From Pseudocercospora fijiensis CIRAD86 (lineage: Eukaryota; Ascomycota; Dothideomycetes; Mycosphaerellales; Mycosphaerellaceae): 64,000 nt of DNA. Within the stretch, counting starts at the first letter, position 1, and each line of letters starts with the position of its first letter. The notes below the pieces were generated by a model. That model saw only the letters and a program-made list of their open reading frames with translations, had not been told where the DNA came from and did not search any database. Location: the NCBI RefSeq assembly GCF_000340215.1, contig NW_006921536.1, positions 1,761,582 to 1,825,581 on the forward strand. Direction: 5' to 3'. The position numbers and the translations under genes are program-made. Below are positions 1 through 11,103 of the stretch, one piece after another.

Positions 1-44
1 AGCGCTGGCGACTGCAAGTTCGGTGTGAAGCGTGCTGCTGCGCC

Positions 45-3000
45 ATGAGTGTCCACAGGCCGCCCAAGGCCGACAAGGCTGCCAGATACTTGAGCCTGCT
101 GGATCACGCGCTTTGCAATGCCCAGTGGGACCATGTGCCCGAGCTGGCACGAAAGGTCGAGAAACATGCGCCCCAAAGAAAATGTACGCCGCCCATACAA
201 ATGTTGATGGCAGAACGAACACTTCGCTGAAACCGCCATCGCCTAGGTCTGACCCTTGCCGCGCGCGCAGAATCGCACGTCGCCAGCGCTTCCCATCGTC
301 CCTCGTCTGAAGCCTCAACGAGCATCCACGGCCTCGCCGAGCTCCTGCCTCGTCTTGCCGAAGCTGTATCGACAGCGCAGCAGACCTACCCAGACGACTC
401 ATTCATAGCAGGCACGTGTCTCGCACAAATATACTGCTTACAGGACACGCCGCAAGACGCTCTACAAGTCCTCGACGCCTCACCACCCAGAGCTCCCGCA
501 ACGAAGGCTACTACAGCGACATTGGGATGGCTCGAAGTATGCGAGGTGAAGTGCTCTTTCATTCGAGCCTCATGCCTAGACGCGCTCGAGCGCAAGAATG
601 AGGCGAGGGAGCTATACCAGCATGCAGTCTCCCACACGCCTGGATATAGGAGTCTCGAATTGCGACGATGGACCGAGAGATTACTTGCGAGGGCATGCAT
701 GTACAGTGTGAAAAAGATGCCATCACCTTCCGCCAGCGATTTCGCAGAAGCGCACCGTCCTTTTCGAGCGTGGGGTGAATTTTGGCACAGAGCGCCGACC
801 CACCAAGGCGCCACCACTCCATCCGGGCTCGAGATTCCCCGAAGGCAGGTCTGGAAAGCCTACTATGACCTTTTGTCGAGTGTCCTCCAGCACGCATTGA
901 TCTATGGCCCAGAGCAGAAAGGCTCTGCTATCGAATTCCTGCCATTGACTTCATCCGTATCCGAGACGGAACGAGTTGCCGCAAGACGACGACAGCGAGC
1001 GGAGCTCCTTCGCGTTGAGTCAGCGTATGAATCTCTTCTGCTAGAGGAGACCAAGTTTCCCAAAGCTAGTCAGGCTAACACCGAGCTTGAAGAATGGGCA
1101 GATCAAGTTGTTGCCAATTGGAGATTCTTCACAGGTTCGGACTGGAGCGATGCAGATCTGGGCAAAGGAGGAAAGCAATCCGTCTCGCGAGCTGTTCTGG
1201 ACATACTTTATCGAGCGGCAACCAAGACCTTTCACTCGACCCCGATACTTCGACATCTATTCACCCTGCACGCGGCACTGGGCGAGTTCGACCTAGCAAT
1301 GCATGCTTTTGACAGCTATACGGAAATCGTGGACAAGGGCAAGGCTCGAGCCGAGAAGACTGGCAAGCATGAAATTGGGGTTGATGGCGATGACACTGCA
1401 ATCCTCGCAGCGACAGAAGCTATCAAGCTGTTATGCCAATATGGTGATCGAGAACAGGCAGAAAGGGCGAACGAAATTAGTGCCATTGTCCAAAAGTGGC
1501 TTTCACAAAAGCGTCCTTCAACTAGCACTTCGACCCTCACGAACGGCGACGTGACCGAGAAGTCGATGGAATCGACCGAATCGGCACTCCAGCCAACAAC
1601 ACTGGCGGCGGCTTATCGAGCGCTTGGTGTTACTCAAGCACGATGGGCACATCTGACTTATGAGTCCAGCACTAGGTCATCTTTGCTCGCGGAAGCGAAT
1701 AATAATCTGCGCCGAGCACAAAAGTTTGAGCCAAACAACAGGGAAACAGCTTATGCCCTCGCCGCTGTGCTCGGGGAGATGCGAGACATTAATGCAGCAC
1801 TGCAGGTCATCCGGATTGCACTTGACGACTCTGTAATGCTTAACGGCGATGCCGCAACGGACGAGCACCATGAGCGTGAACGACCTCTTCTTGCGCTTTG
1901 GCACATGCTTGCTCTCTGTCTGACTGCGCAAGATCAATTCGAGACTGCATCGCAAATTTGTGACGCTGCGTACAGCCAATTCGGCAACTCAGAGGTCCTC
2001 TTTGGGAGCACGCCGCAAGGTCTCACGGTCGACGCTGAGAAAGAACCACTTGGTCCAAATACACGCGGGATTGTGGATCAAATGGAAGGCTTCGAGAAAG
2101 AGAGCATCATTCAAATTAGAATGACACAGATCATCTTACTTGAGCTCATGGAAGGGCCAGATGCTGCATTTGATCTTACTGACAGCTTGCTTGGTTTGTA
2201 CTCAAAACTATACGGGAATCCCGAACATGTCGCAACGCAAGCAGCAAGGCCACCTGCAACATCGGCTTCCGCCACCACTCCCTCGCGGCTTGGCGGCACT
2301 CTCAGGAGCATTACGGGCAGCATTCGCCCGCGCTCTTTGCGATCCAGACGCAGTAGCATTGATTTAGCAACGTCGAGGCAAAGATCTATTGCTTCTCAGG
2401 ACGATAATGCACCGTCGTCTCCTCCACAACGCCTGCAACCCTCAACTAACGGTCAAACACTGGGCCCTCCGATCTCGATCACGGTGACGAATGAGGAGGG
2501 AGGCCCAGCTGGCAAATCACATCATCGTCATCATCTGCATCTTCCTTTCCATGGTCGACATAAGGGCGTTGCTAGTACAAGGTCCACAACGAGCATTGCA
2601 GAGCAAGATGAGAATCAGTCTCCTATGGAGAAGTCATCGCCTCTACCTGCCACAGCAAAAGCAGGCGCCGACGGAAGTCCTGAGCAGCCTTTGGAAGGTA
2701 TCGCTCATCAAAGGCCCCCTGATCAGTGGCCGCTCCCAATAGGACATCATGATCAACCGCCTGTGCAGGACCTTCGGCTACCAGCACCACATCCGGCATC
2801 TGCATCAGCTGTCTCCGAACCACGGCTACTGCCATTGCATGAAAGACGGCATCAGGTCGGCGTCTTGATAAAGATATGGCTATTCGTAGGAGCCCTATAC
2901 ATCCGAGCAGACTCATTCGATGATGCCGAGAATGCTGTAGAGCATGCTTTCAAGCTCGTCGAGGGTCTTGAGAAGGAGCTGGCTGCCTCGGAAGATGGCA

Positions 3001-3708
3001 TCAACGCTCGAAGATTGTTCGAAAAGGGATGGGGAGGTGGCAAGAGTATTGATGATTTGTGGGCTGACGTGTGGTCAACGGTAAGTCAGAGATCGTTTGA
3101 GCGCAATGAATGCGCTAACAGCTGTGCAGAAAGCTTTCCTTTCATTAACGCGCGAACGACCGTTTGAAGCAATCCCAGACTATGAACAAGCCCTCTCCTA
3201 CAGCCCCGATCATGCATCTGGCATCATCGGACTCGCTAATCTACTTTTGGATCAGTACGAGGAGAAGTTGCCTTTGGAAGAGCCTCTACACCCAGTCAAT
3301 CCTCAAGCCTCGACCTCCGGCTCCCTCATTGGCGAAGCCAAGCCATCACTTACCCGACCTAACACTGCAACAAGCACGATTCCATCTCGGCGCGCCTCTT
3401 ACATTAGTGATTCTCGCCCCATCGAACCAGAAGTGGAGGATGGCCACAAAAAGCGCAGACCAGAGCCCACCCCGGCAGAATTAAATCGCCTTGCCGCCCG
3501 CGACAGAGCATACATGCTTCTCTCCAATTTGACGAAATTGGGAAGCGGATGGGATAACTCTGAGGCTTGGCTCGCACTTGCTAGGGCTCATGAGTTGAGT
3601 AAGGAGATCGGAAAAGCTAAGGAGGCACTGTGGTGGGTTGTTGAATTGGAGGATCGTAAGCCACTTAGATCTTGGAGGGAAGTTCTACCCGGCGGATACA
3701 TACTGTAA
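45..3708 (+). CDS. YPP1: YPP1/TTC7-like TPR protein, PI4-kinase scaffold
   Basis: Three exons: 45-183, 247-3080 and 3130-3708, giving 1183 aa. The first intron (184-246, 63 bp) removes an in-frame TGA and ends CCTAG. The second (3081-3129, 49 bp) runs GTAAGT to GTGCAG with a GCTAAC branch. The protein starts MSVHRPPKADKAARYLSLLD and is rich in TPR-like helical pairs: the central part has ALAAVLGEMRDINAALQVIR and the last exon PDYEQALSYSPDHASGIIGL. A low-complexity Ser/Arg/His insert (about 2260-2660) interrupts the repeats. In yeast, Ypp1 (TTC7 in animals) works with Efr3 to hold the Stt4 PI4-kinase at the plasma membrane; this role is inferred from family resemblance. The 3' end faces the convergent gene at 4630-5016. 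Confidence 0.8.
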
Positions 3709-4629
3709 AGATGAGAAGCGAGCGGTAATGAAAAGGAAGGAGGCAGGAAGGGAAAGACTCTTTTTGCATTGCCTTGCATCAATTCTACGTACATATATCC
3801 GCTCCTGGTTCTGACAGCGAGCCATTGATACCCTTGACTTTTGGTGTAGCTCAATTCTATCAATGCTTTTTTTTTCTCTTCATCTTCCTCTTCTATACTC
3901 GATCGAAAGTTATTCTGAAAGCCTTCGGACTCACAGTAAGTCGTTGCAGCAACTAAATTTCCAGCTCGCACAAGGAACAACTGAGACGAGAAGTTGGCAA
4001 CGCCAAGTGATGTCCATCTCGGAGACAGCGCCGAAACGCTCAGACCACTTATCTTGGCACGCGCTAGCCCGGACACCTTTTCTTGCACTTCACGCTCTGG
4101 ATCCTCTTTTCCTTCTTTATTATCACTTTTTGTGCGTCCATAAGACAGTGAATGCCAGCAGGCTCTGGACTCAACGTTTCGTTGGGTTCGGGGTCTTCGA
4201 TTGCCGGTTTTCGATTTCGAGGCGCGGAGAGGGAGACTGTTGGTACTATAAGAGCTGGTTACGCATATTATGGTTGTGTAGACGGTGTCAGAAGTGCCGG
4301 ACAAGAATGAATGAATATGGATGGGAAAGAGCAGATATTGAGATTTGGGGTTGGGGTGGTGATAAAGCATTTAGTGAGTGCAGCGCCATCATGAGGCTGC
4401 AGCGTCTTCTCTGCAGACTTGCTGCTCCTCAACATTGCACGGCTTCGGCATGAGACTCTCTGTATCCTTTTGCTGAACTGCGCTCCATGTCTCTCGGCAA
4501 TCACAGGAACAGTAGCTTCATAGTCCTGTAGCCATAGTTTTCCATGACAAAGCTGACGCGTTGCAGAAACGGCTTAGGACCCGTGCCATAGTTTTTGCGT
4601 CGTTCATAGCGAAAATCTGCGCTTGCCCC
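3709..4629. other. convergent intergenic region, no gene seen
   Basis: Lies between two convergent 3' ends. It holds a poly-T/CT tract near 3865-3900. A reverse-strand open frame overlaps the end of the upstream gene but has low-complexity, frame-shadow character, so I do not call it. Confidence 0.6.
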
Positions 4630-5016
4630 TCAACTCCCCTTCTTCTCAACATCCTGCCAATCCAGAGCCAACCCATGAAGCTGATCCGCCCACTCGCAGT
4701 GCCGCGCCCCCTCAACTTTCCTCCCAAACTCAAACAACACCGCGGCCGAGTCTGCCAGATAATTTCCTGCTGACCAGCACAAATCCGAAACCTGTCTCTT
4801 ATCTGCATTCTCCTTCGCAGCCTTCAGGAACTTCGGGTCCGCGCCAAGCCATGTTATGAGATTTCCTGGTTGGACATCGAGGGCTTCGCCGAAGATTTGG
4901 GATACGGTTCGAGCCTCGCTCTGTAGCTCGGCGTAGAATAGGCGCACGTAGATCTCTTTGAAGTAGTCGAAGAGGCGCATTTCTTCGGCGGTGTTGCGCT
5001 CGGATGATGAAGGCAT
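4630..5016 (-). CDS. small uncharacterised protein, 128 aa
   Basis: A single-exon model from the ATG at 5016 gives 128 aa beginning MPSSSERNTAEEMRLFDYFK. The composition is protein-like and mostly helical, with several Trp and aromatic residues (ITWLGADPKFLKAA, CWSAGNYLADSAAVLFEFG). I do not recognise the family. No signal peptide or membrane segment is visible. Upstream on the same strand is a plausible 51-bp intron (5078-5028, GTCAGT to CTCAG with a CTAAC branch) that would join in frame to an open exon, but that exon has no ATG. It is most likely a 5' UTR intron. The gene is convergent with the YPP1-like gene. Confidence 0.6.
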   Translation of the reverse strand: MPSSSERNTAEEMRLFDYFKEIYVRLFYAELQSEARTVSQIFGEALDVQPGNLITWLGADPKFLKAAKENADKRQVSDLCWSAGNYLADSAAVLFEFGRKVEGARHCEWADQLHGLALDWQDVEKKGS

Positions 5017-5638
5017 GTTTGAGGCGGCTGAGAGGTTGTTAGATTTCGTTGTGGAATGAAGGAGAAGGTGCTACTGACTGACCTTGTAAAGTATCCAATC
5101 TTCAGTCTTGTGTGCTTTTATCTGCGGCAAGGAACGCGTCGAGAGCTTTCCAAGAGTTGCAAGAATGTTATGTGCGAAGGCGCAAATGACTTTTCTGCTA
5201 CGGCTGATGGAGTTGAGACGTCTTGGAATGCAAGAAGGCGCGGATGAGCGCGGAGGGAAGGCAGGCGAGGGTGCACAAGAGCAAGAATTTTTGGAGTTTA
5301 CTTGAGTTGAGAGCGACAATGCTTCAGTGCACGTTTGAAGTGAGTCAAAGCAGATAATGAGATGACATAAAGGAAGAGGCGGCCAGTAGATTCACTTCAC
5401 GAGACTCGGCATAGGCAAGAGGCGCCGTTTACAAAAGTTTGACTTGTGAAGTCGTTTATGCTGCCTCACGTCCTCATGCTGTCGTTACCAAGCCAGTCGT
5501 TTCCTTTCCTTTCCTTTTCCGCGAAACTCCTCGCCGACACGCAGGATCTTCTATCCTTCCACAAACGCCTAGCATGCAAATGCGACCATCAAAGCAAAAT
5601 GACTCCCATACTTGAGCCCAGATCAAGAATTGACAACC
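5017..5638. other. intergenic, probable 5' UTR/promoter of the 128-aa gene
   Basis: Contains the putative UTR intron described for the downstream reverse-strand gene, and a CT-rich stretch (TTTCCTTTCCTTTCC) near 5499. No other gene is supported. Confidence 0.5.
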
Positions 5639-6931
5639 TCATCTCCTTCGACTGTTCACATTCCGCCCCGCGCCGACCTTCGGGCGCCCACCTGATTTCC
5701 CTCGATCTCCTGTCAATATGCTAGGCAAATAGTCTTCATCCATCAGACTTCTCTCCTTCTGCCTCTTTTCGCGCTTTGCGGCCTCTTGATACTCCTTTTG
5801 ATCTTCAGCCAGGATCAATTCGTGGCCCCAGCCGTCCTTCCCACCTCCCTTGATCCGTCCATTCGCGGAGCCGTGCACAGGTTTGGGTACGCTGAATTTG
5901 TTCCCCCGATTATTCCACTGCATGTTCTTCTTCAGGTGCAGCTTGAATTGGCCATTCGCGTCGGTCGAGCACGACACTCGGGTCAGCGAAGGCTGTCCAC
6001 ATCTCGGACAAAACTGTTTGTCAAGGGCTTTCGAGACGTTGAAGCACGCATGACATCGCAGTACGTACGTCTTCAAGTGCTTGACTCTAGACATGGAAGG
6101 CGAAAGAAGGTTCAGGTTCATCTGAAGAATAACGTTCTGCATGGCAAAATCTGAAGTCAAAACACCAACCTGCATGGTCTTCGGCTCTGGTGTCTGCGTC
6201 GTTGATGCTGCAGCGTCTTCTGCTTGTTTCTTCTTCAAGTTGGAAGGTGTGATCCAGCCCTCAGAGTCTGAATCTGAATCTTCCTGGCTTTCGGCAGAAT
6301 TAAGCGCTGAGTCGACCTTCGGTGATCTCTGTTCTGCGATGTCTTCGGCGGTCTCGGTAATAGAGGCGCTCTGAAGCTGTTCCGCAAGATCTGATTGAGC
6401 CAATGCCGGATTAGCATCTTCCTGCGAAGCTTTGCCTGTTGGCTCAGCCGCTGTCGCTACGTTCTGAGCTGTGCTTTCTTCTTCACTCTTGGGTTGAGGC
6501 ACGGCATCAACAGCAGCGTCGACAACATTGTCTGTCTGCGCCTCTCCTTTCTTGGGCGGCGCACCGTTCAGCCCCTTCTGGCCGGGTATGCGCCGCAGCC
6601 TCCAGTCTCCTCCATTCCGTTCGCATTCAAGCTCGTATGTGAGAGCGATGATCTGAATGTCAGGCTTGCTGAGCACTGAAAGATCTCCAGTCTTTCGCGC
6701 AAAGTCTGTGACAAATCGGATGCTGTTGGGATTGGGTGACCTTATTGTCAGAAATGGCTTCAGCGTGGTCTCAACTCTTGATCTAGTGGCGGCGTCCTTG
6801 ATCTCTGATATGATGGCAGGAACAGTCACGAGCGTCTCGGCTTGGCTAAGCAGCGTGGATACTGGCGGTTCGTTTTTTATAATTGCCCCGGTGTCCAGCA
6901 CCACAATGTTCACAGGCTTCTCCATCGCCAT
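5639..6931 (-). CDS. NOB1: NOB1, 20S pre-rRNA D-site endonuclease
   Basis: Single exon, 430 aa, ATG at 6931. An N-terminal PIN domain has the acidic residues expected for a metal-dependent nuclease: Asp13 (VVLDTGAI), Glu43 (ISEIKD), Asp83 (KTGDLSVLS) and Asp91. An acidic, Ser/Asp-rich linker (about 120-235) follows. The zinc ribbon has Cys293-x2-Cys296 and Cys308-x2-Cys311, and the tail is basic, ending NSRRR. Nob1 cleaves 20S pre-rRNA at site D to make mature 18S rRNA in late cytoplasmic pre-40S particles. Both PIN catalytic residues and zinc ligands are intact, so it should be functional. Length is typical for the family. Confidence 0.95.
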   Translation of the reverse strand: MAMEKPVNIVVLDTGAIIKNEPPVSTLLSQAETLVTVPAIISEIKDAATRSRVETTLKPFLTIRSPNPNSIRFVTDFARKTGDLSVLSKPDIQIIALTYELECERNGGDWRLRRIPGQKGLNGAPPKKGEAQTDNVVDAAVDAVPQPKSEEESTAQNVATAAEPTGKASQEDANPALAQSDLAEQLQSASITETAEDIAEQRSPKVDSALNSAESQEDSDSDSEGWITPSNLKKKQAEDAAASTTQTPEPKTMQVGVLTSDFAMQNVILQMNLNLLSPSMSRVKHLKTYVLRCHACFNVSKALDKQFCPRCGQPSLTRVSCSTDANGQFKLHLKKNMQWNNRGNKFSVPKPVHGSANGRIKGGGKDGWGHELILAEDQKEYQEAAKREKRQKERSLMDEDYLPSILTGDRGKSGGRPKVGAGRNVNSRRR

Positions 6932-9927
6932 TCTTGCGATATGTCAGGTTTGCGGTTGCCAGAAATTGTTCTACAGAAATTTGGACGACACCAAAAAAGG
7001 AACTCGTGCCGAGCCGTCGAGCCGTCGTCAAAAGTTCGGGTCACGGGATCTGGACCGTTGAGTATCAGGACAAAACACTTCTGTGTACTCAAAATTGCAA
7101 TATTGATAGGCAAAAGCAAGACCTCTCGCTCATGACGCTGTCTGTTGAAGCAGAGTTCTATTTCTCCGAGTGGTCCTTGAAACTACAAAACTTGCTCAGA
7201 GGCGCCGAAAGCTAAGCCAAAGGGGCCAGCACGAAAACGCCTACCACTTTCTCCTCACCACGGAGGGACTCCGAGGGAGTGCCGCTCTCCGCCCTCCGCC
7301 CTCCAGCGGACCTCACTCCTTCATCTCCCGTATCATGTAGCAACTCATCCCATTGACTTCACCGTGGTCGTTCTCCCGCTACATGTATGCAAGCCGGCGA
7401 GCATCGCTACTTCCTCGTTGCTTCGTTCCATCTCCAACGCTTGAAGCAGTCACACCTGGCTCACGCGTCTGACCGACTCGAAACGCGTCCTTATCCCGCA
7501 CGCTCGCTTGTCGATACCAGAAACGCAATCGAAGGCACAGAAGCTCGGCCGATCCCTTCTCGAGTCATACGTCTTGATGGCGTTGATTGCCTTCCTCTGC
7601 CTCTGCATGCAGTCCAGCCCTCGACGTTCGATCGCACAGTTGCACAACAGCACCCCGGGCATCTGTTGCAACAATGCTATCCGTGTAGTCCAGCAACACA
7701 GCTTCTTTCCCCGTAAGAGCATGGAAATGGCATGTTGATGTGCCAGGCGTACGTTGAGAAGAGCCGCTCGTCCCAATATCGTTCTGTTGGCATCTGGAGA
7801 CATTTCGCCTTGTCCTGAAGCGCATCATCGGACCACGGGCGAACGACACTCCTTGTTGGTGTCGCCAATACTGCCGCCGCCCGTTGCTGATACCGCACAG
7901 CGACGCAGAAGGAGTGGATCGTAGGCGGATTGCATTCGTTGCCAAGAGAATGGTCCTTCTCAGCAACGCGCTCCTCAGCAACCCACCCAATGCAGCACAC
8001 ATTGATTTCGTACAGCCGGTTACCATACTGACAGGCGCAGTCCGGGCCCCGAGCTCGCGATTTTGTCATCGTGCTCATCCTGCCGAATGAACAACTACTA
8101 ACGACATAGTTGCGAACCGATGAGCTGAAGATGTCCCAATATCGGTACCACAGTGCCTGCCACTGGCCATTGCTTGCACCGTGGCTTGCCGATCCTCGCA
8201 CCGGCACGGAATCCTTACGAAGCATGATTGGCTTCGCGTGGTGCTCATTGCAGCTTAAAGAGGCCGCCTTCTTCAGACGATTCTCAGTGCCTCCATGACC
8301 TCGAACAGCACCGCTGGACCTTTGAGAAATCTTGCGACGACACAGACCCAGCTTAAACCTATGAAAGCACAGAACTTCCTGTTCAGTCTTGGCTGAGCGG
8401 TCGTTGCCGATGCCGTGACCTGCTTCAGGAATCGATTTGATCGGCCCGTGTGGTTGACCGTCGCTGAGCTCAGCTATTGCCTCACGGCCTCGGATGGCAA
8501 TGATTGGGGGCCAGCGGTCCCTCACACGGTTCGCATCTTCGGTACGAAGGCGCCAAGGCAATCTTGCAGCGGCAACTTAGCCCAGCGCCGGACGCATCGG
8601 GGCGTAGAGAGCTAAGTCTGTGGTTAGGCAAGGAATAAGACATGGATGTGCTGTCAGCTGCCTTTTCCTTCTTGGATATTTAAGACTCGAGACATGCCTT
8701 GAGACCTTCATCGCTAGATGTCAGCTTTGCTTTGAAGGTCGTTGAGTTGCGAAATCCGCTAATCTCTTACAGGCTCAAGCAGAAGCCACCAGGAATCCGA
8801 CAGTCTGGACCAGCCGCTCAATCTGCATGACGCACACGATTCGATGGTCAAGCGCGACCAATGCACCGCCTGTGCAATGGCAAGACAAAGTCGCCTGTGG
8901 TCGAAGTCGAGCATCTTTTCCGACTTCTATGGGCGGTACATATATACATGTTGGACCAATCGCTGCCAGTTTTAAGCCGCAAATCTTGGCAAACGACACA
9001 CCTCTCACGTGAAAGTGGACTGGGATGCCCATGCCCACCTTGCAAGAGCCAAAAGCCATGTGACGGGGACCCTATGCTCGATGCCCGCACCGTCCCCGAT
9101 ACCAGTGCGATCGACACAGGCCACCACGAGTTTGCGGATTGTCACGTGCGGCCACCACGGAACTCAGACGGTATTCTTCGACCCGAAACACGTCGCGCGG
9201 CCGTATTGCGAGCATCTCCGCACGAGCTTCATGGCCACTTCATGGTGCTTTGCCGCTCTGTTGCATGATCGCTGAAAAGTAGCAGCAAGACGTTGCGAGA
9301 TGGCTCGGCTAGTGGGTTGACTCTGCACATGATCGCAAACCACCAAGCTTTGCTCGAGCGCTGAACCATGTCACCACGTCCACACCAAGCTCCAGGTTGT
9401 ACATGGCATGAGCAGTACACCCTTGCCTCTCTATTGCAACACTGCGGATGACTTTCTCACTGGTGACTGTTACGTTGCGGTGGAAGGCAGGGATCAAGCA
9501 TTTCCGCTGGGCCTAGCCAACCCACCAGTGCATATGTATAGGCAAAAGGCGGCTCACGCTGAACAGGCTAGTATCCCATCGGCATCCAATTGCGTGTGAT
9601 CTGCACTTATGGTTGGTCTATGGTCCTCACCGGAGATGGAACTGGCGCGTAGGTGCATCGGAGGCCATGCACGGGTCTCTGACGTCCGCGAGCTCGCTTT
9701 GAGCAGTCAATTGTCGACAATATGAAGTTTGTAGCCAGCATTCCTTACAGTCTCCTTAGAAAGCCAGTAAGAGAATTGTAAGCCAATTGGCCATCAGCGC
9801 CGTGGTCTTCAACGACATGAGTAAGACAGCGCATGTTGCAGCGAGATACCATGGTCAGCAATGCTCAATTCACCGAGGCGGTGGGCGCTGACTCAATCAG
9901 GCCAGATACTACTTTACGTTACAGCCG
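6932..9927. other. 3-kb gap with no convincing gene
   Basis: Normal base composition, no RIP signature. Several overlapping open frames exist on both strands (the longest on the reverse strand, 7677-8561), but none shows a recognisable domain, plausible splice structure or protein-like composition. I found no tRNA, rRNA or terminal repeats here. It serves at least as the NOB1 promoter on its left edge. Confidence 0.5.
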
Positions 9928-10686
9928 ATGATTCAACATGGAAACATGAGACCTAATTCATCTCGGCGAAACGGGCAGTGGTCGCCTCCCAAGGCCCAAG
10001 GCAACAATACATTCCAGCCAGATCCGGACAACCCAAGGCGTCCGTTCACCCTTATCTTCCATCACAATGGCACCCAGACAAGAGAGATCTCGCGACTGCC
10101 ACCAGGCATCCAGGCTTACAAGGCCTTCTCCGTGTACTACTGTTCCGGCATGATCTGGGCAGTGCCGTACGATGCGACTGCCACATATGTTGGCAACGGA
10201 CAAGATGGCAATCTCGCGGAACGCTCAGATAGCGACGAGTCCGACAACGATGATGATGATGATGAAGAAGCGCTTCACGAAGACTGGGCAGAACTCAGCT
10301 TCAATAGAATTAGTAGTCAAGTTGACTGGTCATTCGCTGGATTGAGACAACCCGAGCGAAGATTGTTGGCACATCATCGGGATCAGCTCTGGTCCCAGTA
10401 TCTTCTACCCGATCGCTACGCCTCTCTCACCCGTATGAACGACAGGAGATTTAGCGGACTGGTGGGAGAGCTACCACTCCTCATTGCACTTGCCGCATTG
10501 TCGCAGCCGTGGCAGGAGTGGAGTGATTTGATACCCCTAACGATTGTCAGTAGCGGTCCGCAAGGTCCAGGTTGGCAGGTACAGACTCAAATGCCTCGTG
10601 GGCAGCAATGTGGGTGTTTTTATACATCTCACTCTCGGAGACTATGCTGACCGTCATAGGGACTGATCCACGAGGCGTTGTGGTGA
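9928..10686 (+). CDS. acidic-stretch orphan protein, 225 aa
   Basis: Two exons: 9928-10578 and 10660-10686. The 81-bp intron starts GTACAG, has a GCTGAC branch and ends CATAG; splicing adds eight residues ending in Trp and stops at TGA. The protein begins MIQHGNMRPNSSRRNGQWSP and has a run of Asp/Glu encoded by GAT repeats around 10240-10275. The second half is helical with conserved-looking Trp residues. I do not recognise the family. No signal peptide or transmembrane segment is visible. Without splicing the frame would run to 10650, so the 3' end is the uncertain part. Confidence 0.55.
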
Positions 10687-11103
10687 GAGTGTTCAAGGAC
10701 CCGGCAGAGGACCTCCAGTCTTACGAAAGAGGCAGGCATGGCCGTATCCTTGCATAGAACAGGCAACTATCGGCGCCAAGGAGCCTGCGGAAAGGTAATG
10801 CGTCTGGCGGATATTGCGACTTTGGATCACAATGGGAAAGATCGTATATATACGTTGAGCTTGCTGCTTAGCTACCCACTATGGGTAGGTGCGGCTGCTT
10901 TCTTCTGGGGTGCTTTCATATCAATCAGCACATGCTTGTGAGGCGTTCTACAGCACATGATGATCACCAGTGAGAAACAATGGCGGAGGGCGAGGACGGT
11001 CTCGTTGATCAGATTTTTTATCTCATTTCAGCCATATTTAGATGTAATTCAACCTGAGTAACTTCTCTACGACTACATGTGCCGAATCGACGATACAATC
11101 TAA
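10687..11103. other. convergent intergenic region
   Basis: Between the orphan gene and the degenerate permease. It holds short AT-rich patches (TATATATACG near 10845) but no supported gene. Confidence 0.5.

Noticed and set aside
3588..4370. 260-codon reverse open frame
   Set aside because: Overlaps the 3' end of the YPP1-like gene antisense; no domain, low-complexity composition, sits in a 3' UTR-like region.
5071..5319. Possible mitochondrial-leader first exon of the 128-aa gene
   Set aside because: Splices in frame but has no ATG (only TTG at the start of the frame), so treated as 5' UTR.
7677..8561. 294-codon reverse open frame
   Set aside because: No motifs, overlaps equally long frames on both strands, biased composition.
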